Assembly: GCF_001423185.1 (NCBI RefSeq)
Contig: NZ_LMOB01000001.1
Coordinates: 1,144,875 to 1,208,874, forward strand
Source of the DNA: Plantibacter sp. Leaf314
GTDB taxonomy: Bacteria > Actinomycetota > Actinomycetes > Actinomycetales > Microbacteriaceae
DNA: 64,000 bases
Reading direction: 5' to 3'
Shown here piece by piece: positions 52,195 through 61,334 of this stretch. The notes below the pieces were generated by a model that was not told the origin of the DNA, ran no database searches, and saw only the letters and a list, made by a program, of their open reading frames with translations. The number at the start of each line of letters is the position of its first letter. Position 1 is the stretch's first letter. A program made the translations under genes and the position numbers.

Positions 52195-52628
52195 CACTCG
52201 TTGACCTCGCTCAGGAGTGCGTAGAGCTCCTCCGCGGTCTCAGCGGCGAGCAGCTTGGCGACCTCGTCGTCCTCGGAGAAGATGATGGCGATCTTGGAGA
52301 GGATCTCCATGTGGCCGCCGTCCTTGCCGGCGATGCCGACGACGAAGCGCACCTCCTCGCCGTCCCAGTCGATGGGGGTCTCGTACCGGGTGAAGGACAG
52401 GGCGGAATCGCGGACCGCCTCCTTCGCGTCGTTGGTGCCGTGCGGGATCGCGAGGAGGTTGCCCATGTAGGTCGACACCGACTGCTCACGCGCGAGCATG
52501 GCCTCGAAGTACTCGTCGGTGACCGCTCCCGCCGCCTCGAGGGCGTCGGCCGCGCGTCGGATGGCCTCCTCCTGCGTCACCGTCCCGGTGACGATGGTGA
52601 TGCGGTCCTGGGTCAGTACCTGCGACAT
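52194..52628 (-). CDS. mtlF: Mannitol PTS EIIA component
   Basis: The 144-aa cytoplasmic EIIA passes phosphate from HPr to the EIIB domain of MtlA. The phospho-histidine is in [12 protein letters not shown] (about residue 62), with [16 protein letters not shown] next. GAGGAAGCC precedes the ATG. It lies between mtlA and mtlD, and a hairpin separates it from mtlA. Confidence 0.94.
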   Translation of the reverse strand: MSQVLTQDRITIVTGTVTQEEAIRRAADALEAAGAVTDEYFEAMLAREQSVSTYMGNLLAIPHGTNDAKEAVRDSALSFTRYETPIDWDGEEVRFVVGIAGKDGGHMEILSKIAIIFSEDDEVAKLLAAETAEELYALLSEVNE

Positions 52629-52700
52629 GGCTTCCTCTGCATTCCTCGTGGAGGGCTCCGCCGATGCGGCCGGGAGCCCGGTGAAGGGTGGTGGGTGTGG

Positions 52701-52733
52701 CCCGGGGTGCACGCCCTTCGCGCGCACCCCGGG
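52701..52733 (-). terminator. Intercistronic hairpin between mtlA and mtlF
   Basis: A 10-bp stem (CCCGGGGTGC with GCACCCCGGG) lies in the 117-bp gap. There is no U tract. It probably tunes expression or mRNA stability and does not end the operon. Confidence 0.5.
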
Positions 52734-52745
52734 ATCGTTCCGTTG

Positions 52746-54332
52746 CTAGTGTGCTCCCTCTCCGCGGAGCAACTCCACCACCTCGTCGTACTTCGGGGAG
52801 TTCATGAAGTTGTCCACCGACATGTGGACGGCGCTCGGCGTCTTCTCCTTCGCGCGGTCCGTGAGCTCCCGCTGGGTGATCACGAGGTCGACGTCGTCGG
52901 CGAGGTTCGCGATCGCCTTGTTCGTGACGGTGATCTCGTCGATGCCGGCCTTCTTGATCTTGTTGCGGAGCACCGAGGCGCCCATGGCGCTGGACCCCAT
53001 ACCGGCGTCGCACGCGAAGACGATGTTGCGGATCGGACCACGCTCGAGGGTGGTGACGACGCCCTCGTCGACGACGTCGGCACCGGCGGCGGCGCTCCCG
53101 GCCGAGAGGTTGCCGAGCACGCTGGACTTCTTGCCCTTCGCGGCCTCGGTGGCTGCGACGGCGGCCGAGAGGTCACCGGCGTTCTCGTTCTCCAGGTCGC
53201 GCTTGCGGCTCGCCCGGAGGATGATCGCGGAGATCGCGAACGACACGGCTGCCGCGACGATGACCGAGAGGATCACGCCGATGTAGCTGTCTGGAGCCGT
53301 CTGGATGAGCACGGCGATGATGCTGCCCGGCGAGGCCGGGGCACGCAGACCCGTGTTGAACGCGACGTTCGTCGCCACACCGGCCATGCCGCCACCGATG
53401 GCCGCGAAGACGAGCATCGGCTTCATGAGCACGTACGGGAAGTAGATCTCGTGGATGCCGCCGAAGAACTGGATGATGACCGCACCGGGGGCAGAGGCCT
53501 TCGCGAGACCGATGCCGAAGAAGCAGAACGCGAGCAGGATGCCGAGGCCGGGGCCGGGGTTCGCCTCGAGGAGGAACAGGACCGACTTGCCGGTCTCCTC
53601 GGACTGCTGGACGCCGAGCGGGGTCAGCACACCGTGGTTGATGGCGTTGTTCAGGAAGAGGATCTTGCCGGGCTCGATGAAGATGCTCGCGATCGGCAGG
53701 AGCGAGTTGGCGACGAGCCAGTCGACGACGCCCTCGAGGAAGCTGCTGAGCGCGGTGACGATCGGCGCGATGCCGTAGAACCCGCCGATGGCGAGGAGCG
53801 CGCCGAGGATACCGGCGGAGAAGTTGTTTACGAGCATCTCGAAGCCGGCCTTGATCTTGCCGTCCCAGAGGCGGTCCGCCTGCTTCATGAGCCATGCGGC
53901 GAGCGGGCCCATGATCATCGCACCGATGAACATCGGGATCGCGCTGCCGACGATGACGCCCATGGTCGCGATGGAGGCGACGACGCCACCACGCTCACCG
54001 TAGATCATCCGGCCACCGGTGTTCGCGATGAGCAGCGGGAGCAGGTAGGTGATCATCGGGCTGACGAGACCGACGTACTGCGGGAAGGTCGTGCCGTCGT
54101 CGGCCTGTGCGAGTGCCGTCGCGGCACCCTGCCACCCGATGACGTCGGCGTTGCCGAAGCCGCCGAGCACGCCGTTCGGGAGCCAGCCGGTGGCGATGAA
54201 GAACGCCGTGATGAGGCCCCAGGCGATGAAGGCCGCGATGTTCGGCATGACCATGCCGGAGAGGAAGGTGCCGAATCGCTGAACGCCGACTCGTGCACCT
54301 CCCGGCTTCTTGGGAGTAGACGTCGTTGTCAT
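52746..54332 (-). CDS. mtlA: Mannitol PTS EIICB permease
   Basis: The 528-aa protein begins with a membrane EIIC domain (about 1-345, with FFGGIHEIYFPYVLMKP). A linker and a C-terminal EIIB domain follow, with phospho-cysteine in FACDAGMGSSAMGAS. EIIA is encoded separately as mtlF, so this is the two-domain form. The ATG overlaps the ptsI stop (ATGA). Confidence 0.95.
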   Translation of the reverse strand: MTTTSTPKKPGGARVGVQRFGTFLSGMVMPNIAAFIAWGLITAFFIATGWLPNGVLGGFGNADVIGWQGAATALAQADDGTTFPQYVGLVSPMITYLLPLLIANTGGRMIYGERGGVVASIATMGVIVGSAIPMFIGAMIMGPLAAWLMKQADRLWDGKIKAGFEMLVNNFSAGILGALLAIGGFYGIAPIVTALSSFLEGVVDWLVANSLLPIASIFIEPGKILFLNNAINHGVLTPLGVQQSEETGKSVLFLLEANPGPGLGILLAFCFFGIGLAKASAPGAVIIQFFGGIHEIYFPYVLMKPMLVFAAIGGGMAGVATNVAFNTGLRAPASPGSIIAVLIQTAPDSYIGVILSVIVAAAVSFAISAIILRASRKRDLENENAGDLSAAVAATEAAKGKKSSVLGNLSAGSAAAGADVVDEGVVTTLERGPIRNIVFACDAGMGSSAMGASVLRNKIKKAGIDEITVTNKAIANLADDVDLVITQRELTDRAKEKTPSAVHMSVDNFMNSPKYDEVVELLRGEGAH

Positions 54333-56026
54333 GATGATGTTGCCTCTTTCATTTCGGGAGTGGTCGCGGCGGTGGCCGCTGCCCTGGCCTCGGCGGCGCC
54401 GTCGGTGGCCAGTGCTGCTGCTGCGATGCGTCGGGCGTCGTCGAGCGTGTACTGCTGGAGGGAGTGCCGGACGTCGGCGAGCGCCGACGGCGACATGGAC
54501 AGGGTGGTGGCGCCGAGTCCGACGAGGACGACGGCGAGGAGCGGGTCGGCGGCTGCTTCGCCACAGATGCCGACGGGCTTGCCGTGATGCCGGCCGGCTT
54601 CGCCGACGAGCTGCACGAGACGGAGGACCGCCGGGTGCCACGGGTCTTGAAACGCACCGACGGAGCCGAGCAGGCGGTCCGCGGCGAGGGTGTACTGCGT
54701 GAGGTCGTTCGTCCCGATCGACGCGAACCCGGCATGGGCGAGGACGCGGTCGGCGAGGAGTGCACTCGACGGCACCTCCACCATGACGCCCGGCGTCTTG
54801 AGGCCGTACTCGGCGGCGATCGCCATGAAGTACTTCGTCTCCTCGACGGTCGACACCATCGGCGCCATGACCCAGAGGTCCGCGTCGGTCGCCGCGTCGG
54901 CCTGGGCGAGTGCGGTGAGCTGCTCGCGCAGGATGTCCTCGCTCGCCCGGAGCGCGCGGAGTCCGCGGAGCCCGAGCGCCGGGTTGTCCTCGTGCGCGTC
55001 GTTCAGGAATGCCAGCGGCTTGTCGGCACCGGCGTCGAGCACCCGGACGACGACCTTCTTGCTGGGGAAGGCGCGCAGCAGCTTCTCGTAGTGCGCACGC
55101 TGCTGTTCGACGGTCGGCGCGAGCGCCTGGTCGAGGAAGAGGAACTCGGTCCGGAAGAGGCCGACGCCCTCGGCGCCGAGCTCCGCTGCGGCGTCGGCGT
55201 GTTCGGCAGACCCGAGGTTCGCGAGGAGCGGCACGGCAGTGCCGTCGGCGAGCGCGCCGGGGATGGCCGGGGCGTTGACCAGGGCGAGCCGGTCGGCGAT
55301 GCGCTGCTCGGTCTCCGCCACCAACTCGGGCGTGGGGTCGACGGTGACCGCGCCGGTCGCCGCGTCGACGACGAGCGTCGTGCCGTCGGTGAGGTCTGCG
55401 GCACCGACGACGCCCACGATGGCGACGATCGACTTCTCGCGGGCGAGGATCGCCGTGTGGGAGGTCGGGCCTCCGTCGCTCGTGACGAGTCCGAGCACCA
55501 GGTCGAGGTCGAGCAGGGCGGTGTCGGCCGGCGCGAGGTCGCGGGCGACGAGGATAAACGGGTGACCGGGCGAGGGGACGCCGGGTGCCGGGACCCCCAT
55601 GAGGTCCGCGATGACCCGCTGCGACACGTCGTCGAGGTCGGCGGCACGTTCGCCGAGGTACCCGCCCATCGCCGCGAGCTGGTCGCGGAACGACGCGAAC
55701 GCGGCGTAGACGGCCCATTCCGCGGTCTTGCCGTTGGCCAGGCGGGTGGCGATCTCCTCAGCCAGCGTCGGGTCCTCGGCCATCATGGCCTGCGCTTCGA
55801 GCACGTCGCGTGCGGCGCCACCGGCGGCTGCACCGCGGGCTTCGAGCTCGCGGGCGACGGCGGCGAGGGAGGTGTTCGCGCGCTCGGTCTCGGTCGCGAG
55901 GTCGAGAGTGCTGGCGACGTCCGCCGGCGCCGGGAGCGGATCGGCCATCCGGGCGATCGGGCCGACGGCGACCCCCTGGCCGATGCCGATGCCCTGGAGC
56001 GCGCCCACCGGACTACTGCTCGTCAT
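54329..56026 (-). CDS. ptsI: PTS enzyme I
   Basis: The 565-aa phosphoenolpyruvate-protein phosphotransferase starts the PTS chain. The phospho-histidine is in GGPTSHTAILARE (about residue 190). The C-terminal TIM barrel has FLFLDQALAPTVEQQ, MAPMVSTVEE and SIGTNDLTQYTLAADR. Its start overlaps the HPr gene by 14 nt and its stop overlaps mtlA by 4 nt, so it is part of the mannitol operon. Confidence 0.95.
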   Translation of the reverse strand: MTSSSPVGALQGIGIGQGVAVGPIARMADPLPAPADVASTLDLATETERANTSLAAVARELEARGAAAGGAARDVLEAQAMMAEDPTLAEEIATRLANGKTAEWAVYAAFASFRDQLAAMGGYLGERAADLDDVSQRVIADLMGVPAPGVPSPGHPFILVARDLAPADTALLDLDLVLGLVTSDGGPTSHTAILAREKSIVAIVGVVGAADLTDGTTLVVDAATGAVTVDPTPELVAETEQRIADRLALVNAPAIPGALADGTAVPLLANLGSAEHADAAAELGAEGVGLFRTEFLFLDQALAPTVEQQRAHYEKLLRAFPSKKVVVRVLDAGADKPLAFLNDAHEDNPALGLRGLRALRASEDILREQLTALAQADAATDADLWVMAPMVSTVEETKYFMAIAAEYGLKTPGVMVEVPSSALLADRVLAHAGFASIGTNDLTQYTLAADRLLGSVGAFQDPWHPAVLRLVQLVGEAGRHHGKPVGICGEAAADPLLAVVLVGLGATTLSMSPSALADVRHSLQQYTLDDARRIAAAALATDGAAEARAAATAATTPEMKEATSS

Positions 56027-56288
56027 GGTCGGTCACCAGGAGCTCGGAGAGGGTGTCGAGGGTGCCCTCGGCTGCTGCGCCTTCGCCCTCGACGGACAGG
56101 GTCACGTAGTCGCCGTGTTCGACGGCGAGGGCGATGACGCCGAGGATGCTCGCCGCGTTGACGGCCTTGCCACTGCCCTTGGCGATGGTCACCGGGACCC
56201 CGGCGTCCTTCGCAGCCTGCGTGAACAGCTTCGCGGGCCTGGCGTGCAGGCCGTGCGACGAGCCGATGCGGACGGTTCGAGTTGCCAT
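56013..56288 (-). CDS. ptsH: PTS phosphocarrier HPr
   Basis: The 91-aa protein carries the phospho-histidine in SSHGLHARPAKLF (about residue 16). The segment KGSGKAVNAASILGVIAL carries the serine region (NAASIL) that stands where firmicute HPr has its regulatory Ser46. It passes phosphate from EI to EIIA. It overlaps ptsI and follows the EIIB-like gene by 4 nt. Confidence 0.95.
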   Translation of the reverse strand: MATRTVRIGSSHGLHARPAKLFTQAAKDAGVPVTIAKGSGKAVNAASILGVIALAVEHGDYVTLSVEGEGAAAEGTLDTLSELLVTDHDEQ

Positions 56289-56292
56289 GGGG

Positions 56293-56616
56293 TTACCTCC
56301 TGGTTGGTGACTGGATCGAGAGGACGAGTTCGAGGGCTCTGGCGCCGCCTTCGACGCCGAAGACGTCGCCGGGGAGGACGGCCACGGCGGTGCCGAGTGG
56401 CTCGGCCACGGCGCGGAGCGCGGGCTCATGATCGGCGAGGTGGGCTCCAACGAGCAGCACGTCGACACCGTCGAGGGTGAGCGTGCCGGTGAGCACCTGG
56501 GATTCGGCGCCGGCTTCGACCGAGACGTCGAGGGACTGGTCGGCTGCGGCACGTCGGAGGCGTTGCGCCATGAACGTGCTCGACGCACCCGCGCCACAAA
56601 TCACCAGGATCTTCAT
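56293..56616 (-). CDS. Stand-alone PTS EIIB-like protein (lactose/cellobiose type)
   Basis: The 107-aa protein has the EIIB phospho-cysteine loop KILVICGAGASSTFMAQRL at the N terminus and the compact alpha/beta length of cellobiose/lactose IIB. No matching EIIC or EIIA is nearby. GGAGAAGG precedes the ATG. As the first gene of the mannitol operon it may serve an EIIC elsewhere or have a regulatory role with MtlR. Confidence 0.82.
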   Translation of the reverse strand: MKILVICGAGASSTFMAQRLRRAAADQSLDVSVEAGAESQVLTGTLTLDGVDVLLVGAHLADHEPALRAVAEPLGTAVAVLPGDVFGVEGGARALELVLSIQSPTRR

Positions 56617-56649
56617 CGAACCTTCTCCAGAACCGCCGATTGCCTACCG

Positions 56650-56746
56650 AACCATCATTCCCTCGGGCGGGTCGCCGCTCCACCAGAAGCTCTTCCGGCG
56701 GGGCGGAAAGGTCCTCGAACGCGCGGAAGCGCGTCGGATGATGGTT
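56650..56746. promoter_or_regulatory. Inverted repeat pair between mtl operon and mtlR
   Basis: AACCATCAT (56650-56658) and ATGATGGTT (56738-56746) face each other 79 bp apart, near the two divergent start regions. They are candidate MtlR sites that may bring both promoters under one regulator. Confidence 0.5.
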
Positions 56747-56804
56747 GACTCGGTGAAGCGGTTCGCCCGGACCGCGCGAGGACCGTCCGCCGGAGAGGGG
56801 CATC

Positions 56805-58727
56805 GTGGCACGCGAGAAACACGACCGCATGCTCGGCTACCTCGCAGGCCGCGACGGCTGGACGACGGCGACCGAGGTCGCCGAGGTCCTCGGTGTCACC
56901 CCACGCAGCGTGCGCAGCTACGTGACGGCGGTCAACACCCGCACCGCACCGCACGACGTCGTCGAGTCGGGTCCGAACGGCTACCGGCTGAACGCGGACG
57001 GGTACGCCGTGTACCGCCGGCGAGCAGCGTCGGCCTTCGAGTCCGAGACGCCTCGGGACCGACTGTACGGTCTCGTCCGCCTCCTCATCAGCGCGCCGAC
57101 CGGCATCGACGTGCACGAGACGGCGCAGCGCCTGCACGTCAGCGAGTCGACCGTCGAGGGTGATCTCGGCCGCGTCCGCGCCATGTTGGCCGACACCGCA
57201 CTCACGCTCGACCGGTCGGGGTCGACCGTCACCATGGCGGGCGGCGAGACGGAACGTCGCCGACTACTCAGCCGCATGTTCCGCGACGAGACCGACCGGG
57301 GCATCGTCGAGCTCGAAGCGCTCCAGCGGGCCTTCGCGCCGAACGAGTTCAGCCCGTTCAAGGGCGAGCTCCTCGACGCCTTGACCGCCCGCGGTTACTA
57401 CGTCAACGAGTACGGGATCGCGAACGTCCTCCTGCACATCGCGATCGCGATCGACCGCGTCACCAAGGACCGCCCCGCGGAGCCGACGGACCACGCGCCA
57501 CGGACGCCGGAGGTCGAGGCGGTCGCGGAGGACCTGCAGCGGCTGGTCGACGCCCACTTCCACGTCGCCCTCGGGGAAGCCGACCTCGTCTACCTGAGCT
57601 ACCTGCTGGTCACGCGCGTGGTCACCCCGGGGAGCGGCGCGTCCGCCGAGGTGCTCGTCGACGACTACGTCGACCAGGCCGACCTCGCGGCGGTCCGTCA
57701 GGCCGTCGACCGCGCGGGCCGCGAATACCTCGTCGACCTCTCCGACGAGGACTTCATCGTGCGGCTCACCCTGCACGTGCAGAACCTCATCCGCCGGGCG
57801 CAGGACCAGTCCTACTCGCGGAACCCGCTCACCCGGTCGATCAAGACCTCGTACCCGATGATCTACGAGCTCGCGGTCTTCATCGCGAGCCAGCTGCAGC
57901 GCCACGGCTCCATCGTCATCAACGACGACGAGATCGCGTACATCGCCATGCACGTCGGTGCCCAGCTCGAACAGACGGCTCGCAAGGAGGCCCTGCTCGG
58001 CTGCACAATCGTCTCGGCCGGCTACTACGACATGCACGAGGTGCTCCGCCGACGCGTCGAGTCGCAGCTCGGCGACGTCCTCGACGTCCGATCCGTGATC
58101 ACCCGCACCGACGTCGACTGGTCGGCCATCGACAGCGACCTCGTGCTCACGACCATCGAGCCTCCTACCCCGGCCGACGGCATCGTCGTCATCCAGCCCT
58201 TCCTCACTGCGGCCGACGTGGAGCGCGTCCGCGGCGCGGTCAGCCGGGTGCGCCGCTCCTCCCGTCTCTCGGAGATCAGCGACGAACTGCTGCAGTACTT
58301 CCACCCGGACCTCTTCCTCCGCAACGCGCACGCGGCCGACGAGGAGGCGATGATCCGGCTGCTCGGCGAACGCATGATCGATCGCGGGATCATCGACGAG
58401 AGCTACCTCACGGCGGCGATCGAGCGGGAGCGCATGTCGTCGACCGCGTTCACCGACACCCTGGCGGTGCCGCACGCGATGACGATGACGGCCCACTCGA
58501 CGGCCATCGCGATCGCCGTGAACGAGACACCGATGGAGTGGGGTGGAGCGCGCGTGAGCGTCGTCGCGCTCGTCGCGTTCAGCGAATCGGGTCGCGCCGC
58601 CTTCCAGACCGTCTTCGACCAGTTCGTCGAGGTGTTCTCGGAGCGGTCGAGCGTCGCCCGCATCATCCGGCGCTCCGACGACTTCGCGGGCTTCATCGAC
58701 GAGCTCGTGCACGTCATCGACGCCTGA
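56805..58727 (+). CDS. mtlR: PRD-containing transcription activator MtlR (BglG family)
   Basis: The 640-aa regulator has an N-terminal HTH_11 (TTATEVAEVLGVTPRSVRSY) and a second HTH. Two PTS regulation domains follow (about 190-400, with LLHIAIAIDRVTK and DDEIAYIAMHVGAQLEQ). Then come an EIIB-like domain (LLGCTIVSAGYYDMHEVL) and a C-terminal EIIA domain with LAVPHAM. Phosphorylation by HPr and EII should set its activity. The GTG start has AGAGGGG upstream. It diverges from the mannitol operon. Confidence 0.92.
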   Translation: MAREKHDRMLGYLAGRDGWTTATEVAEVLGVTPRSVRSYVTAVNTRTAPHDVVESGPNGYRLNADGYAVYRRRAASAFESETPRDRLYGLVRLLISAPTGIDVHETAQRLHVSESTVEGDLGRVRAMLADTALTLDRSGSTVTMAGGETERRRLLSRMFRDETDRGIVELEALQRAFAPNEFSPFKGELLDALTARGYYVNEYGIANVLLHIAIAIDRVTKDRPAEPTDHAPRTPEVEAVAEDLQRLVDAHFHVALGEADLVYLSYLLVTRVVTPGSGASAEVLVDDYVDQADLAAVRQAVDRAGREYLVDLSDEDFIVRLTLHVQNLIRRAQDQSYSRNPLTRSIKTSYPMIYELAVFIASQLQRHGSIVINDDEIAYIAMHVGAQLEQTARKEALLGCTIVSAGYYDMHEVLRRRVESQLGDVLDVRSVITRTDVDWSAIDSDLVLTTIEPPTPADGIVVIQPFLTAADVERVRGAVSRVRRSSRLSEISDELLQYFHPDLFLRNAHAADEEAMIRLLGERMIDRGIIDESYLTAAIERERMSSTAFTDTLAVPHAMTMTAHSTAIAIAVNETPMEWGGARVSVVALVAFSESGRAAFQTVFDQFVEVFSERSSVARIIRRSDDFAGFIDELVHVIDA

Positions 58728-58744
58728 GCGCCCACGGAGCCGTC

Positions 58745-58800
58745 CCGGTCACCGAGCCGCCGCGGTCTCCGAGCCGCCGCGGTCACCGAGCTTGTCGAGG
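58745..58800. repeat. 17-bp tandem repeat between convergent genes
   Basis: CGGTCACCGAGCCGCCG and a one-base variant are followed by a third, diverged copy ending CTTGTCGAGG. It fills the gap between mtlR and the XRE-cupin gene. Confidence 0.75.
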
Positions 58801-58803
58801 TGC

Positions 58804-59376
58804 TCAGACGTGTTCGGTCACCACGACGGCCGTCGTACCCGGCTCGAGTGCTTCGAAGCGGTGCGGCACGTCGCCGGCGTGGGAGAGGTAGTCCCCTGGC
58901 CCGAGTTCGACCTCCTCGCCGACGGGGCCGATCGACGCCCGGCCGGTGCTGATCACCCAGTGCTCGATGACCCCGGGCGAGTGCGGTTCGGACAGCCGCG
59001 GCGCCCCCGGCTCGACGACGATGCGGTAGATGTCCCGCCGGGCGTTCGGCGGGCAGGCCGACAGCACCGTCGCGACGTAGTTCGCTCCGGACGCGGCGAG
59101 CGTCGGCCCCTCCCCTGCCCGGATCACCTGGACGGGCCGTCGCACCGGCTCGACGAGGCGAGCGAACGGGACGTCGAGGGTGACGCTCAGCGACCAGAGG
59201 GTCTCGAGGCTGGGATTGCCGAGTCCCGCCTCCAGCTGGGACAGGGTCGACTTCGCGATCCCCGCGCGACGGGCGACCTCGGCGAGGGAGAGACCGGCAC
59301 GCTGCCGCTCGCGGGTCAGTGCCGCTGCGACCGCGGCGTGCGGCGCTCCGTCGTCCGGTTGCTCCACCTGGGACAT
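58804..59376 (-). CDS. XRE-cupin transcriptional regulator
   Basis: The 190-aa protein has an N-terminal XRE HTH (GLSLAEVARRAGIAKSTLSQ, then LEAGLGNPSLETLW) and a C-terminal cupin domain (EHWVISTGRASIGPV, LGPGDYLSHAGDVPHRFEAL). It diverges from azlC-azlD, a common pairing, and probably represses them in response to an amino acid or related ligand. Confidence 0.88.
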   Translation of the reverse strand: MSQVEQPDDGAPHAAVAAALTRERQRAGLSLAEVARRAGIAKSTLSQLEAGLGNPSLETLWSLSVTLDVPFARLVEPVRRPVQVIRAGEGPTLAASGANYVATVLSACPPNARRDIYRIVVEPGAPRLSEPHSPGVIEHWVISTGRASIGPVGEEVELGPGDYLSHAGDVPHRFEALEPGTTAVVVTEHV

Positions 59377-59398
59377 GCGTTCACTCCAATGGGCCGTG

Positions 59399-59416
59399 CG
59401 TTCGATTTGACGAACG
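59399..59416. promoter_or_regulatory. Operator-like palindrome between XRE-cupin gene and azlC
   Basis: CGTTCG-N6-CGAACG, with the azlC -35-like TTGACG at 59408 overlapping the right arm. Further GTTCG half-sites follow up to the azlC start. It is a likely site of the XRE-cupin repressor. Confidence 0.55.
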
Positions 59417-59436
59417 ATGGGCGGTCGTTCAACATA

Positions 59437-60132
59437 GTGTACGTGCGTTCGATATGGATTCTGCTCGGTCGGAGGACCACCCGCGCCATCGCGCTCGTGT
59501 GCGTCGCCGACGGACTCGTCGGCATCTCCTACGGCGCGGTCGCCGTCCACTCCGGCCTGCAGCCCTGGGTGGTGTTGGCACTCGCCCTGCTCGTGCTCGC
59601 CGGCGCCTCGGAGATCCTGTTCGTCGGCATCGTCGCGGCCGGAGGCAGCCCGCTGACGGCCGCACTGGCCGGCCTGCTCGTCAACGCGCGACACCTCCCC
59701 TTCGGCCTCGCGATCCACGAGGTCGTCGGCACGGGCTGGCGCCGGATCCTCGGGACGCACCTGCTCAACGACGAGTCCGTCGTCTTCGCCCTCGACCAGG
59801 ACACGCTCGACCGCAAGCGCGCCGCCTTCTGGGCGTGCGGGCTCGGCATCCTGCTCTGCTGGCCCGCCGGGGCGGCGCTCGGGGCGTTCGCCGGTTCGGT
59901 CATCGAGGATACGGACGCGTTCGGGCTCGACGCGATGTTCCCGGCGGTCCTCCTGGCGCTCATCTTCCCCGCACTCCGCGAGCGCCGCACGAGGCGAGCC
60001 GCACTCGTCGGAGCCGTCGTCGCCGTCGCTGCGACCCCGTTCCTGCCGGCGGGCGTGCCCGTGCTCCTGTCCCTCGTCGGCTTGCTTCTCGGGTTCGGCC
60101 GCCGACGGCCGACGAAGCAGGTCGCCTCGTGA
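59437..60132 (+). CDS. azlC: AzlC-family amino acid exporter subunit
   Basis: The protein is about 231 aa with several membrane helices and the AzlC patterns VADGLVGISYGAVAVHSGL, ASEILFVGIVAAGGSPL and NARHLPFGLAI. With AzlD it exports branched-chain amino acids or similar compounds. GTG at 59437 lies just after a promoter-like region and may be leaderless; GTG at 59443 and an upstream ATG are alternatives. It ends in a GTGA overlap with azlD. Confidence 0.85.
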   Translation: MYVRSIWILLGRRTTRAIALVCVADGLVGISYGAVAVHSGLQPWVVLALALLVLAGASEILFVGIVAAGGSPLTAALAGLLVNARHLPFGLAIHEVVGTGWRRILGTHLLNDESVVFALDQDTLDRKRAAFWACGLGILLCWPAGAALGAFAGSVIEDTDAFGLDAMFPAVLLALIFPALRERRTRRAALVGAVVAVAATPFLPAGVPVLLSLVGLLLGFGRRRPTKQVAS

Positions 60133-60452
60133 ACCAGTCCCTCATCGTCCTGGCCGGGATCGTCATCCTCGCGGCGGGGACCTACGCGTTCCGTCTGGCC
60201 GGACCACTCCTCCGCACCCGCGCCGAGGTCTCGGAACGCGTCGAGACCCTCCTCGCCGATGCCGCGATCGTCCTCCTCGCCGCCGTACTGGCGACCACCG
60301 CACTCACGCAGGACCAGCAGTTCGCCGGTGTCGCGAGGCTCTCGGGCGTGCTCGTCGCCGGCGTCCTCGCGTGGCGGGAGGCGCCGTTCGTCGTGATCGT
60401 GCTGGCCGCGGCCGTCAGTACCGCGCTCCTGCGCCTGGCCGGCGTCGCCTGA
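60129..60452 (+). CDS. azlD: AzlD-family amino acid exporter subunit
   Basis: The 107-aa protein has about four membrane helices: VLAGIVILAAGTYAFRLAGP, AAIVLLAAVLATTAL and the C-terminal APFVVIVLAAAVSTALLRL. The size and position immediately after azlC (GTGA overlap) identify it as the small partner subunit. Confidence 0.88.
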   Translation: MNQSLIVLAGIVILAAGTYAFRLAGPLLRTRAEVSERVETLLADAAIVLLAAVLATTALTQDQQFAGVARLSGVLVAGVLAWREAPFVVIVLAAAVSTALLRLAGVA

Positions 60453-60459
60453 TCCGTCC

Positions 60460-60533
60460 CTGACCCACCGACCGGTCCCCGACCCACCGACCGGTCCCCG
60501 ACCCACCGACCGGTCCCTGAGCCTGTCGAAGGG
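60460..60533. repeat. 19-bp tandem repeat plus dispersed repeat copy
   Basis: Three copies of a 19-mer (CCGACCCACCGACCGGTCC type, 60460-60516) run into TCCCTGAGCCTGTCGAAGGG (60514-60533). The latter is a copy of the repeat family seen at 50.9 kb. It lies between the convergent azlD and nagB genes. Confidence 0.8.
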
Positions 60534-60554
60534 CGACCGCCTCGGGTATCGCGG

Positions 60555-61334
60555 TCAGATCCCCTGCCAGGCCGGCTTGTTCGCGTAGGCGTAGCGGTAG
60601 TAGTCCGCGTGCTGGAGCTCGGACGCCGCCGCCTCGTCGATGACGACGGTGGCGCGCGGGTGCAACTGCACGGCGGAACCGGGCAGGCTCGCCGACAGCG
60701 GCCCCTCGAGTGCGGCGGCGATGGCCGCCGCCTTCCCGGCGCCGAACGCCAGGAGCACGAGATGCCGCGCCCGCAGGATGGTGCCGAGCCCCTGGGTGAT
60801 GCAGTGCATCGGGACGTCGTCGATCGAGTCGAAGAACCGCGCGTTGTCGCGACGGGTCTGCTCGGTGAGCGTCTTCACCCGGGTCAGGGAGGCGAACGAC
60901 GAGCCGGGCTCGTTGAACCCGATGTGGCCGTCGGTGCCGATGCCGAGGATCTGCAGGTCGACGCCACCGGCGGCTTCGAGCGCCGCCTCGTAGTCCGCAC
61001 CCGCATGCTGGATGGTCTCCGTCGCGCCGTTCGGCACGTGGATGCGCTCCGGCACGAGTCCGAGCGGTTCGACGACCTCGCGGGTGATGACGGACCGGTA
61101 CGACTCGGGGTGCCCGGCCGGCAAGCCGACGTACTCGTCGAGGGCGAAGCCGCGCACCTGCGACAGGTCGAGTCCGCGCGCCCGCTCGGCGAGCGCCGCG
61201 TAGACGGGTACCGGCGTGGATCCCGTCGCCAGCCCGAGGACGGCGTCGGGCCGCCCCGAGATCAGCGCGACGACCGCCTCGGCGACGAGCTCGCCTGCGG
61301 CAGCTGCATCCTTCACGATCACGACTTCAGCCAT
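60555..61334 (-). CDS. nagB: Glucosamine-6-phosphate deaminase
   Basis: The 259-aa enzyme converts GlcN-6-P to fructose-6-P and ammonia. Family motifs include LGLATGSTPVPVYAAL, FALDEYVGLPAGHPESY, ILGIGTDGHIGFNEPGS and the C-terminal ALEGPLSASLPGSAVQLH. Its ATG lies inside the end of the ROK gene (8-nt overlap). Together with nagA it completes GlcNAc-6-P breakdown. Confidence 0.96.
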   Translation of the reverse strand: MAEVVIVKDAAAAGELVAEAVVALISGRPDAVLGLATGSTPVPVYAALAERARGLDLSQVRGFALDEYVGLPAGHPESYRSVITREVVEPLGLVPERIHVPNGATETIQHAGADYEAALEAAGGVDLQILGIGTDGHIGFNEPGSSFASLTRVKTLTEQTRRDNARFFDSIDDVPMHCITQGLGTILRARHLVLLAFGAGKAAAIAAALEGPLSASLPGSAVQLHPRATVVIDEAAASELQHADYYRYAYANKPAWQGI

